Source: Pseudomonadales bacterium (GTDB lineage: Bacteria; Pseudomonadota; Gammaproteobacteria; Pseudomonadales; Azotimanducaceae). From it: 64,000 nt of DNA. Under the pieces are notes generated by a model. The model saw only the letters and a program-made list of their open reading frames with translations. It did not search any database and was not told where the DNA came from. This document shows, piece after piece, positions 15,001 to 20,800 of the stretch. Made by a program: the position numbers and the translations under genes. Within the stretch, counting starts at the first letter, position 1; each line of letters starts with the position of its first letter. The stretch is from contig JAEPOO010000003.1 of the NCBI GenBank assembly GCA_017642855.1, positions 1 to 64,000 on the forward strand. The letters run 5' to 3'.

Positions 15001-15688
15001 GGCCGAGCGTTGCCATAATGACACCTGAGTTCGTGACCGACTGACCAAGCAATGTCACCGAGCCGCCGACAGACGCGGAAATCAGACCATGGTTAATCAC
15101 GAAACCGCCTGAACCGGGTTTCGCTTCAAAGTTAACGGCTTCACCATTAACAAGATCTTCAGTATTGATATCAAGGGCCGATGCAAAGACACCCGCCGCG
15201 TTGATTGATGCCGTTTCACCGAAGATGACACCACTGGCATTCACCAGGGCAACCTGCCCGTTCGCGGTTATGTTTCCGAAGATCGCTGTTGGCGACCCGC
15301 CTACCACATTACCCACGAACCACGCCGAGGCATTGGGTTGTGTGATAAGAACGGATTCGTCTGCGGAAAGATCAAAGCTCTCGAACTCCATCAGGAGGTT
15401 TTGAGTCATCTGATCAATGTGCGTTGTCATGTCATCAACATGAGTAACGGTGCCTTCACCGTCGATCACAACGCCGCCTTCCGGCGCTGCCTGCAAAAGC
15501 GGAGCAAAAAGAAGAGATCCTGCAATGCCCGTGGCAACCAGGCCACGTTGCAACATGAAAGAGGTAAGCGGTTTAAGTTTGTTAGGACGAGCGAGCGCCG
15601 ATACGGGAAGCGTATCTAACTGCGGCGACCGAGCAGCGACGGGCTTCGCTCCTCGGTTTCGACCCTTGCGGGTTCGACCCTTCTTCAT
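1..15688 (-). CDS. Giant TpsA filamentous hemagglutinin-type exoprotein (3' end beyond window)
   Basis: This is the secreted partner of a two-partner secretion system, probably a surface adhesin. The frame opens at ATG 15688 and I see no in-frame stop down to the left edge, so at least 5,229 codons are present and the C-terminus is missing. Residues 1-68 form a long, strongly basic N-region followed by a hydrophobic segment ending LLQAA, an extended signal peptide. The TPS (hemagglutination-activity) domain follows at about residues 70-330, with the family pattern GQVALVNASGVIFG near 145-157; the usual NPNG is NASG here. Motifs typical of such exoproteins recur around residues 725-790 (IIVWSDG, GGFAEVSG, LLLDPADIDIV). 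The rest is Gly/Thr/Asp/Ala-rich beta-helix-like repeats. It starts 46 bp after tpsB, and AAAAGGA about 13 bp before the ATG may be the ribosome site. An adhesive role is inferred from the family. Confidence 0.9.
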   Translation of the reverse strand, partial: MKKGRTRKGRNRGAKPVAARSPQLDTLPVSALARPNKLKPLTSFMLQRGLVATGIAGSLLFAPLLQAAPEGGVVIDGEGTVTHVDDMTTHIDQMTQNLLMEFESFDLSADESVLITQPNASAWFVGNVVGGSPTAIFGNITANGQVALVNASGVIFGETASINAAGVFASALDINTEDLVNGEAVNFEAKPGSGGFVINHGLISASVGGSVTLLGQSVTNSGVIMATLGQVNLAAGSRAVVNFGPEQLIGIEVTQEVLENNEGLRAAINNTGTIDAEGGAVMLTSSVSKSLFDYAINNEGVVKAKTARLEDGVIKLTGRGSSVLNMGVLDASAEEGDGGSISVSSDQAVMLGSGSAILTDSKGGVAGSIDVSGDAITVADRASVSASGALGGGEIQLAAGSALTVEQGASLLADATVEGDGGLISMAGDDVQFAGTATARGGAVAGDGGTVTITARDNLDFSGVVDVSAPQGDAGELVFNVESVSIEEDDQIRASALEAVQGDIEINATGRVELADLGGDTLDLGGSALTINVDGVALSAAESDAIGFFMQGAADTLTTRGQVTVAVTDGSVNANALIDIAGRVESTPVPDPLPNEPQNPGNSIAMTANQGRIRIRDTAELDVSGDDDAGAITLTATGFDEETESGTVFFNGSIDATSDSGVGGTVKLLGDRVGLFGEASIDASGALGGGEILVGGNYQGKGPEMNAQQTVVAADVSISADALESGDGGTIIVWSDGFTRFYGDITARGVGDGDGGFAEVSGSYLEFRGGADLSSDGGVAGTLLLDPADIDIVAADATNTMTDADLGAGATFVSTQTMTDAAPSILLAGDIEALLEAGTSVIVDTTQAMNTEAGNIRVLTDITVDATLTMATTAKLTLDADGSIAFGPSGEIVNTTGNITLDVQLIAAGGGITSTNSGTEIDIGGSLTLTATSTIGTSAADALDISIGTGGLIDINSSGATYIDYVGSTEAITLDATGHTGGELNFESTATGTLTIQAAATGANDLNVTTGGQLDVTGALSTTGAGTITLGGTSIVTTASVGSDADITLNAAGGITLGGDVTSNGGAIDINADTTTGTAGVFSIGAGSHTISTTGTGTIDISADGVSIDTNATIQTGNGDITLNPTAGVAINLGSASGAFDLANTELATLSTTGTGVVVIGSTSAGKITVDDAAIGEDLTLITGADVDAADAGLNLSLTMTNTLIIDADDGVGDTSTFALGVAADTLSVNNTDAGDIDLAVTGDVTVTQLTNTVSGGDISLAASGTITVSDTMTLTNVITTTGSGTLTLDANGADSDVLINADISAGSGAMLITADDSVELGTGVSITKTGTGSLTIRAGEAGGADTGGDEIVMASDASIDAGTGAIVLDATADTTTGSISVASIETDNTGSTAVTITTDGAVTDANAGSDNVTTAGNGRLTVSSATGVSLDTVVGEVHLTNTGTGAIDVVDTDAVTVVNATQGTADQSITISAGGLLTVAGAVTTSGAGAGGTISLTGVGITVETGNTVQSGSGDITLNAGTGILTLDDTMSDRSLVTTAGGISITADDVVIGVSDTTTQLVAGASGITIENSSGDGIFLDATMTTTGVLDLSNDEVADISTSGVLTIGNASSGKITAHGFDAGLLSLHLVTGADVDDGTGTNITTAAGLEIDAVTGIGDSSTNTLGVAVGSLDLSVTGAGDIYVDDAGTLTLSGASVASDQTISVTSGGAMTVDGDVTAPGAGGITLDGGGININTGNTVDGGSGTIVIDANTGVFQLFDTMTTRSVVTTTGSIQVTANDIGIGSSDTSTVDQLVAGSAGITIESSTGGTIGLGGGVGTLNLGDTELADISTSGTLTIGSTTANTITLDTVDLTGQDVHLITGADVVDQAGLGTDLTADDLVIDAQTGVGTSANPLGIAVSTVDVDNSLSGDIELNNDGSVAIRNLTTVGGGDIQVDTTSTGTITISDTMTATVATVINSSGQLTLNAPGGADVIINDDINTAGNVNISGDAVTMASGTTLDAGNGEVTVSANTADLTIAAITTTSTDTNAVRLFALAGEVIDANGAATNVTVGAGGRLLASAGNGISLDTAVSVLQADNSTTGTIDISNTGDLSLSVGNADRDISIATTGALTVANSISGSGAGKISLSGVGVTVNAGQTISGGSSTGTMNRAVTIDAGTGEFVLADTAGTAGRITTTGGDIEITAGSIRIEENNLAINQLDAGAGEILLIPNGSETIGLGTGAGTFNLNNNELGDIATSSTLTIGSTSASTVTLGGVDITTDVGASGLHLITGGAIEDVGAGGPHITVATLTLDAGGAIGSTTALDIDVSNANVTASGGDVHLADVGTTSSTTYSITTGGSHSVTIDQSNNPLLVSGISTTGTITLTSSNGVVTTNGAISSGGSAVTIDGSDGVTIGGAVTTTGGQLDIDADTDTDGTGGVTINASGSLSSGGGDINIGAADGVSVSGNIDAAGGAILIDADTDTDTGSSNFTLTNSATVTTTGVGTIGIEAEDINLGANTSLSAGGDITLRNSQALAINLGAATGSFDLTDAELDRISTSGTLTIGSTSAGTITVDDVTIDDDLTLITGADVQAADAGLNLSTTGDLDIQADDGIGNTTTSLGVAALTLSASNATSGDIDLAVIGDVTIAELSNTGTGNVSLSASGSITIDDVSATGTNVVVVDDGNSLSLTATGTMSSVIINDRISVGSGTTTITADDAISMSADAQINTANGDVTLQADADDAVGGTNNIAMSDGSQIAVGSATITLDTNSGAGTDGGSIDVATLSTTNTTTMSVVIDSDGSVNDANGNDTNISSDGGLVITAAGNIGATTGTGTFDVQVTSISASSSGGGTIGFTDTGTLTIAQATTTAADVYFSTDGDVTVDGDVITNGAGTIRLEGANLQVNDDNDVRSQNADIDIELTGTLTLQDSGGTQSVIETTGTGNVNIIANDLVIGTGNTTTQLSSGGELVLQNQTLGRSFAVGGGTAGFDISDSEIGEISVTNDLIIGSTSAGTITFESADFSGVNLVVQSDMNVEDAGGGGPHITASSLNIDADTGVGTSSSLGVAVDSLNITNADSGVINVADTGTLTLTGAVQSSAGHSITIGTTGALAVTGNVTASGAGDIGLTGVGLTVSDTVTISGGTSSTSISLDSGAGILRLQDSGGAHSVVTTAGGIQVTADQIEIGTSDTTDQLVAGAGITISNSGAVDIGLGGAAGTLNLTDAELADISSGGMLTIGSTTATNITLDSVSLTGTDVHLISGGDVDDAGTGTHITAANLVIDAEIGVAALGTAVSSLDVDNNTSGAISIEQSGDLDIRNLTTLGGGDVSVTATGTITVSDTMTSTVSSIINSSGQLTLDANGAGNDVVINDSVTGVSGAVTITADDAVTMASGTTLNAGSAAITVTATAGDIALTAITTTNTNADAVTLSSGVAITDANGTTTNVTTGATGRLVATSVDGVSIDTAVGEVDISNTGIGTIDISDSGALSVINASQTLGAQDVSVQSVGALTIDGAVTASTSGLINLAGAGVTVSTGATVSGGTSTATSAVTIDAGTGEFALEDTATMASVVTTAGGSIEVTADTIRIDDNNTAIDQLTGASEIILMPDGTDTIGLGTGTGTFNLTNNELGDIAAGSTLVIGSTMADTITLGSVNVGAIALELVTGNAVEDTGAGGPHVTATTLTINAGGAVGSTTVLDTDITNLGAVTTAGNVAISDASGVVVQGVLNAGANNVEITAAGNITQTEEILAGGLKVTTTGGGMVTLTDTANVVSTFGASVDGTLDFYNAGDLDIGFGGTDGITSTNQVSLTVDGDLTQAAGAIIDLGTAGLEIVTTAGGSTGAITLTEANDIGEIAIIASGAVSFTNVDALNITMVGATNGITTSGEDVTVLVSGTGALTVTDPVDAGSADIVLTTTDGSIVDGNGTMTDLVTTGNVTLTAGGTGSIGSGDPIEIDPTASGVTLNSDNTISASSGVTFNELTLMADPTAGAVDIDIVSGNTTIDIDEGTTTDTVFINTVNNSDNADLNFEFQSSSNLEIANNAITTIGNGNVTISATGTLDVVTGAINTTSTGTIALSASGSVDLAAGGVSTSGDVNISSTSGGITQSGGVATESISTTGALYLEAASGVGTSGTEVYVTTGSLEATVSNGSVNLRHNGSLNIVNSASDANSAGIFVSSTGTMSHTITLVAESPQVVGAPIVNVSGGDITVVADYDGGGDDDLTVNANIIASGGSGIIELFAGHDVDINGANISNQGTGDINIYAGTDWDAGGTHTVSATGAGTVDVDSASTLTTAAGSGDILIISDVVTLDAAATISTSTGAGESVTFEERTDAVNIFLGAAGAGLSLTAAELATITTDVIQIGSTASGTVDFDAALTLTPGLAILSTSTTSVDFILSAASFSVAGTTALRADVTTTTGGQVYTGAVTLGADISLNSAGDVQIGTSLTGAGFDFDIATGNLDLDGNITGVDVLSVAGTSDLGAGVVTTTGAQTYSGAVSLGTDVVINAVGDVQFGTSIDGNTNSLTLQTGNLDLDGNATDLTTFNVTAGTANIGGDVTTTGTQTYGGAITLTGNRNLTGSTININAGLTGADNDLGITGDLILGGTAMTGLGVLTVSGNAILGANVSSSGDQTYGDDDTADTTTLSANVDLSSTGGTVIFDSAVDANGSTETLTVSNGDLEFRGAVGAGAGDELGTIDVTNGDLTITASGSIFESGAITADTATILGSIGTGTGTVTSVAIDGDVTLGADVTAATQNYGTNTAIHNVTLSAGVTLSGTTITFDSAIDGSNSLAVTGDAVFNGRVGGTTDVTSITVTGNTTLNDDIDTTGNQTYGDGDDTATLATNVILNTGGTVIFDGDVDGDGVAGGEALTVATGDLEFRGDVGVDTNNELGAIDVTNGDLTITAAGSIQGAGAITADGATIAGTIGTATMTANTVLSLAVDGDVSLGADVETTGAQTYGTDTMTHSVSLAAGVTLDGSTVTFNSSIDGGNTLAVDGNAVFNGRVGGSTDVTSITVTTGNTTLNNDIDTTGNQTYTATTLGGDVTLNGGTIQFASLAGGTNSLDIASGNLDLNGSATDLDTITVAGTSNLGAGVASTGAQTYTGAVTLSGGTTVTLTSTMSTVSFGAAVDATTLDTEGLSITGNASFAGNVGAGIRLAGLAVSGTTDLGANVTTAGSQTYTGAVTLSNDVILTSNTNAAITFSGSVNSDATARDLTLNSTASQFDGSVGGASALDQITATG
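180..2490 (-). repeat. Array of ~70-residue modules in the C-terminal part of tpsA
   Basis: The coded pattern TTG-x-QTY-x-GAV-T-L recurs about ten times. On the plus strand it is seen as variants of taggtctgg at roughly 187, 418, 622, 850, 1231, 1453, 1828, 2034, 2247 and 2460. Most spacings are 205-230 bp (68-77 residues). The two larger ones (about 375-380 bp) lie within a secondary duplication of about 600 bp whose copies run 622-1230 and 1231-1828. Each module pairs a QTY strand with a later L-x-V-x-G-N segment. Such arrays are common in long secreted adhesins. Confidence 0.75.
4600..12900 (-). repeat. Two diverged copies of a ~4.13 kb super-repeat inside tpsA
   Basis: Long stretches of tpsA align with themselves at a constant offset. 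A block beginning gctcattgtt at 4852 recurs at 8980 (offset 4128), and the block containing gtcatcgtgt at 5700 recurs at 9831 (offset 4131). The segment near 5941-6170 recurs near 10081-10330. In protein terms, modules containing L-x-[LV]-[IV]-TG occur near 4690, 5910, 6590, 7930, 8820, 10050, 10760 and 12110, so the spacing pattern of about 1220, 680 and 1340 bp repeats. Approximate units are 4.6-8.7 kb and 8.7-12.9 kb. Each unit also appears to contain two related halves of about 2 kb. The copies have diverged at many positions, so this is an old duplication and not an assembly artefact. Confidence 0.75.
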
Positions 15689-15734
15689 CAGGTCTGGTCA
15701 GTCCTTTTACGGCGGTTTTTTCGTTCGGTCGGCG

Positions 15735-17642
15735 TCACCGAATGTAGTAAACCAAATCAACAAAAAATCGAGATTCGCCTTCCTCTTCTAAAAAATCATC
15801 TTGATATGTTGCGGACCTCGGTCTCGCAAACACTACGTTGGCCGTGAGTCTGTTCGGCCAGTTAACTCTAAATCCAGCACCATAACCGTGGACCTTGGCA
15901 TCAAAGTCTCTACCAGCTCCGCCCTCCAGTCCTCGTGCCACGCCATAGGCATAGTCGTAGAAGACGTATGGGCGGATCGGATCGATAGGCAGGTCAAATT
16001 CCGTCGTAAAGTCCCAGGGCAGATCGAAGAACAGTTCCATACCGGCATAAGCACCGCTATCGACTGACACGTCACTGACCCCAAGTGATCTCACCGCGTT
16101 TGGACCGCCTAATGAGAACTGCTCGACCGAGGACAAAAACTTCTCCGTGTACTGAGTATTCAATTTCACCACGAAGTTGAAGTAGCTCTCGTTCTTGGTC
16201 AGCCAGTTGTTAATGCTGAAACGTTTCAGCAGGTTGGCGCTCAACAGGAACTTGGTGAAATCTACGGATTGTCCTCTCGCTTCTCCTTCAATCATGTGCC
16301 CCTGGTCAATGCCAAAACGCCCGGTCAGCAGCAGCTGCCTGTCGTCCCACAGCTGGGTGTAATCTGCGGAGACATTGACCACTTCAATTTTTTCTTCGGT
16401 CGACAGCGTGATCAAATCACCCACCTGAAAGATCACATCTTTCTGGGTGTAACCCGCACTCAATCCCAGGTTCAGGGTTCGACTCCTGATGACCTGGTAG
16501 GACAAATCCAGACCATAGTTGTCAGTTTCACCAACAATTTCCGGCAGGTTGGCAAGACGTGTCACTGAGAACTCGTTCGTGCTGATCGCAGCTTTGACGG
16601 TTCCTCGGTGATCACTCGTCCATGGCATCTCATACTCGAGCTGCCCATAGAGAGAACTGTCCGGCCCCTCGGATCTCAACACCCCGGCCACAAGGCGATG
16701 TCCTCGCCCAAAGAGGTTGTGCCACTCGGTGGTTGCATACAGCCGAGTTTCACCAGTCGTTTCCGATCCGTGGTTGTCCACAACGACGCTCGAACTCCAG
16801 GCTTTTTCCTCCAGAACCCCAAGCGTCAAGCGAGTTTCGCCCACATTGTCACCTGGTGAAAATGATCCCCTAACTCGTACACCGGGTAAATCGTTTATCC
16901 GACGAAGTGCACCTTCTATTCGCTCCTCGGTAACGGGTTCTCCAAGCTCATTATTGAAGGCTGCTTTGATGGTATCCGGGCTGAAAATCAGCTCGTTGGA
17001 GACCGCCACATCCCCCAAGCGGCCCTCGAGCACATTAAGACGAACAATCCCGTCGGACACCTCCTGCTCGGGCACAAATGCTGTCGCCAGAATGAAGCCG
17101 TTTTCTCGGTAATACTCGGTGACGGCGAGGGCAATCTGATCGAGCTGTTCAATGGTGATCCAGCCACGTTGGAACTCAACACGCTCCACAAGCTCTTCAA
17201 GCGCTCTCAAATCGTCAATATCCGGTCGACCGGGCCGATCGATTATCTCGCGCAGGTACTCACCAATGTCTTTAAGGTCCCGCTCCGTAAAGCCATTTTC
17301 ATCCGTTAATGTGGCCTGTTCTTCCTGAAATCGCTGATCAATCAGCGCCTGAATCTGATCCTGGGTAATGTTTTGGTTGGGGTAAGGCACCACACCTTCG
17401 ATCTCAACTTTCACAACAGGGAAACGATTCAGCTCACCTTCACCATAAAGCCGATCTGAAACCCGGGGTACTGGGATCAGCTCCGGTTCCTCAAAGAAAT
17501 ACTCCTCCTCGTTCAGCGCTTCTTCGTATTCCTCCATCTGAAATTCTGGGAAATCACCCGCGGCCCCCATGAGTAATCCAGTGGATAAAACGAGCAACAC
17601 ACGCCACCAGCGTGATGCAAATCTGTCCATGATCCTTTTCAT
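15735..17642 (-). CDS. TpsB outer-membrane transporter (FhaC/ShlB family)
   Basis: The protein should form an outer-membrane beta-barrel that secretes the TpsA encoded 46 bp downstream. It has a hydrophobic signal region (residues 14-29), an unusually acidic stretch (about 36-53), a POTRA-type region (about 75-196), a second POTRA ending near 279 with the family signature VRLNVLEGRLGDV, and a barrel to residue 635. The first POTRA appears interrupted by about 50 charged residues (107-158). The conserved barrel motif usually written VRG[YF] reads VRSL (517-520) after LGGPNA, and the last residue is Arg instead of the usual aromatic. I chose ATG 17642 because AGGGG lies 11 bp upstream; an in-frame GTG at 17654 overlaps that site and would add four residues. 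With tpsA it forms a tpsBA operon. Confidence 0.9.
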   Translation of the reverse strand: MKRIMDRFASRWWRVLLVLSTGLLMGAAGDFPEFQMEEYEEALNEEEYFFEEPELIPVPRVSDRLYGEGELNRFPVVKVEIEGVVPYPNQNITQDQIQALIDQRFQEEQATLTDENGFTERDLKDIGEYLREIIDRPGRPDIDDLRALEELVERVEFQRGWITIEQLDQIALAVTEYYRENGFILATAFVPEQEVSDGIVRLNVLEGRLGDVAVSNELIFSPDTIKAAFNNELGEPVTEERIEGALRRINDLPGVRVRGSFSPGDNVGETRLTLGVLEEKAWSSSVVVDNHGSETTGETRLYATTEWHNLFGRGHRLVAGVLRSEGPDSSLYGQLEYEMPWTSDHRGTVKAAISTNEFSVTRLANLPEIVGETDNYGLDLSYQVIRSRTLNLGLSAGYTQKDVIFQVGDLITLSTEEKIEVVNVSADYTQLWDDRQLLLTGRFGIDQGHMIEGEARGQSVDFTKFLLSANLLKRFSINNWLTKNESYFNFVVKLNTQYTEKFLSSVEQFSLGGPNAVRSLGVSDVSVDSGAYAGMELFFDLPWDFTTEFDLPIDPIRPYVFYDYAYGVARGLEGGAGRDFDAKVHGYGAGFRVNWPNRLTANVVFARPRSATYQDDFLEEEGESRFFVDLVYYIR

Positions 17643-17668
17643 AAGCTGGAACACCCCTGAAACAGCGC

Positions 17669-17711
17669 TTTTGATCGAATAAAGCGAATAGTTATTCTTA
17701 TTTTGATCGAA
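17669..17711 (-). promoter_or_regulatory. Paired 11-bp direct repeats upstream of tpsB (candidate operator)
   Basis: The 11-mer ttttgatcgaa (plus strand) occurs at 17669-17679 and again, identically, at 17701-17711. The 32-bp spacing equals about three helical turns, so both would face the same side of DNA. They lie 27-69 bp upstream of the tpsB start, where a regulator would act. The binding protein is unknown. Confidence 0.4.
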
Positions 17712-17714
17712 GAT

Positions 17715-17730
17715 TTAGATTGTTTTCACA
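17715..17730 (-). promoter_or_regulatory. Candidate CRP/Vfr site upstream of tpsB
   Basis: Read on the minus strand, TGTGA-AAACAA-TCTAA matches the CRP consensus TGTGA-N6-TCACA at 8 of 10 positions with the correct 6-bp spacer. It lies 73-88 bp upstream of the tpsB start, next to the direct repeats. A cyclase gene and a CRP gene are nearby. A site of this quality can occur by chance. Confidence 0.35.
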
Positions 17731-17752
17731 AAACTTCGGCACAAGACCGAAG
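17720..17752 (-). terminator. Weak intrinsic terminator after the kinase gene
   Basis: On the minus strand CTTCGG-tcttgtg-CCGAAG forms a 6-bp stem followed by TTTTGTG. It lies about 95 bp after the kinase stop and before tpsB, which suggests the kinase and tpsB transcripts are at least partly separate. The stem is short and the T-run is interrupted. Confidence 0.4.
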
Positions 17753-17845
17753 GTAAAACTGAAAGAGAAACGGTATCGTAATTAGGGTTTGGAGTCCATG
17801 TCAGACATTCCTGCGGACGCAGGAAAAACGGGGCTTTGGGGAAAA

Positions 17846-20800
17846 TCAGTCGCTCCCGGAAGAAGCCAGTTCCGCGTTCTGGTTGTTACCGTCTTTTTCG
17901 ATGATTTCACGCACAATTCGGAAGCCGGTTACCGAGTCAGCACCGCCCTCATGAACAATGCGTTTATCCAATGTGCACTCCTGACGCGGGTCAGTATGCG
18001 CACCACCCATGGCATAAAGCGTATTTTCGTCATCGAGTGCCCATTCACGGGCGTTTCCTACAAAATTATAGAGGCCGTAGGTATTTGCCCTGCCTGAGAT
18101 TGCGTTCAGTAGCGTTTCGCCGAGGCGTACTCCTCGAGAATCAACGGTGCAGTTGATGTTTTCATCGACCGCCTTTTCCAGATTGTCAGCAATCGCAGCG
18201 TGTTCCCATTCCCTGACCGTCGGCAACCGGTACCGCTGGCCGGTCTGACTGCTCAACCAATCGGTATAGCCGCGCGCCTGATCAAGGCTTAAGTTGGTGG
18301 CTGGCAAAGAGCTGTTACCCGCAAGCTGGGCACACCCGGCGTTTTCGCAATAGAGGTTGTATTCACCAATTTTGATTTCTGCCCGGCTGATGGCGTACTT
18401 GGTGTCTGTGACCGAGTTAATTGGCGGAATCACGACCAGTTCAGGTCCTGTGCTTCCTTCCGACAAGTAATCCGAACACCAGCTGCGGTTGCGGTTCCCT
18501 CGACCCACCAGCTTACGTTCGGCGCAGGGGTCTTTGTCTTCAATCACCAGCGCCGAAATGCCCGTTTCACCTGGCAGGAATGAGGCCACCATCGCCTGCA
18601 CCTCGCGCGCTCGAGCAGGGTCAATATAGCCAATCCGCTGCTGAATGCAGGTACCCATATAGGAAACGAACTTCGGATAGTGAAAGTCGTAGGCTTCTTT
18701 CCACCCGCTCTCCATCAAAGCAAGCAGTTCACCGAAACGATTAATTTTAGTATCAGAAACGTTACCTTTACATCGGAGAATGCCATCGACTTCATCCAAA
18801 TAATTTTGGTAGGTGTCGCGTCGCTGCTCCTCGAATGCAATTCGGGCTTCTTCGGCCAGACGTCGTTCGTTTTCGGCCAGACGAGCTTCTTCTGCCTGCT
18901 GTTCAGCCAATTCAATCGCTGCGAGCCGTTCCCTGCCTGTGGCGAGAACTCGCGAGAGACGCTCGCGTTCTTTTCGCGTCCTTTCCGGATCTGAGCCGCT
19001 ATAAGCATCTAGATAACCGGCATAGGTGTCCGCCTCTTCCAGATATTCGAGCGCTGTTTGCACCCCCTCTTTTGTGTCTGTTGGATAGGAGGATGCTTCA
19101 GAACGCCTGTCCTCTATTTCATCCAGATACGCAGTAAGGATTTTGGAGGAAAATTCTTGAATTTCAGGATCAGTTACGTAATCCCACTCCTCTACCCATT
19201 CCTCATTCTCAAGGATGTTCTGGTTGGCAAATCTAAATTGGTTAATCGCCTTCGATAATTGCTCGTGCCATATGGTCGATTCCCACCTTTGATCTTTGTA
19301 GGTGTTGAGCGTCACCTTGGATGCAGCGATGGAATTCTCGAATTGGACGAGTTCATCTGGTTTTTCTTTCACATTCAGCGCCTGATAAGCCGCGAAACTC
19401 ATAGACCCTACAATGACGGTCGCGATGGCTGCGTAGCGGGCGTAAGGCGGGTCTTCACTGAACATACCCTCCTTAAATTCGTCCATCGTCTGGGTGCGAT
19501 CTTCACCCTTTAAGGCCAGCGCCTTCTTCAGCGCACGCCAGTGGCGACGCTTCAGGAACGGTACCGGCTTTGGTGTCAGGCCCCGTTCCAGCGCCTTGTC
19601 GGCGGGCACCCTGTCATAAGGGTGTTTGCCCATGAAGAGCTCATAGGCGACCAGCGCTACTGCGTAGACATCATCCGACTTGGATGGCTCCAGCCCTTTA
19701 AGCATCTCATAGCTGGCGTAAGTGGGTGTTAACGCACCCAGGGAACCTGCATCGAATACCGTCTTTTCACCATCCGCTTCAAGGTCATTCGGATTAGAGA
19801 CAGCTCTGGCAATACCAAAGTCAAAAACCTTCGCGTTTTTGTCCCTGGTGTAAAAGATGTTGCCCGGCTTAAAGTCGGAGTGAACGATGCCGGCATTGTG
19901 CGCTCGCATCAGACCTTCACTGATGCCATCGATAATATTCCAAGCATCTTCCTCGGAGACCCCTTCCGGGTGTTCTTTAAGGAAGTCATCAAGGGGCTTA
20001 CCGTCGAGGAGCTCCATCGACATGAATACGGTATCGCCTTCCCGGTCGAAGTCGTAAACCGCCATGATGTTCGGGTGAGGAATACCCCGAGTTCGGGAGG
20101 TCTCTCGCTGCAAGGAAAGGAAAGCGTCTTTGTGACGAGCGAAGTTCTCGTTCAATAGCTTGATCGCGATGTACGGGTCCCGCTCCTGAGCTTCCTGCTG
20201 ACGAAGGTCGAGTGCCTTGTAGACATCACCCATACCGCCGCTACCGATCTTCTCTTCCAGGACAAATCGATTTTTTAGCAGTCGCCCGGCCTCGGAATTA
20301 CCCTGCGCTCGAGTCTGATTGCCGATCTTGGCGACATAGGTCGTGTCCTGGCCACCACCAGCACCCATGACCGTGGCATCGTCATCGAAATTCTCATTCA
20401 TGACGGTGCGATCATCATCGTCACCTGGGTCATCATCGCCTGATCTTAGGATCGTCGCGTCTTCGTTGGATTCGCCACGTGACCTCAGGATAGTGGCACC
20501 GTCATCACCGGGCTCCCTGAGCAGGGTTGCATTATCACCCGCTGATTCAGATCTTCGTCCGCCGCCACTGTTTTCTGAGCTGCTATCCGGGGATCTCAAT
20601 ATCGTCGCTGAGTCGCTCGCTTCCGGACCTCTCAGGATGGTTGCAGAATCACCGATGGCGTCAGAATCAGATCGGATAATCGTCGCGTCGTCGTTAGCCT
20701 CAGGCTCATTGGAACCGCGCAGCACCGTAGCATCATCATTGGCTTCGCGTTGTGGTGCGCGCAGGAGGGTCGCGTCTTCATTGGCCTCCTGTTGGGGTTT

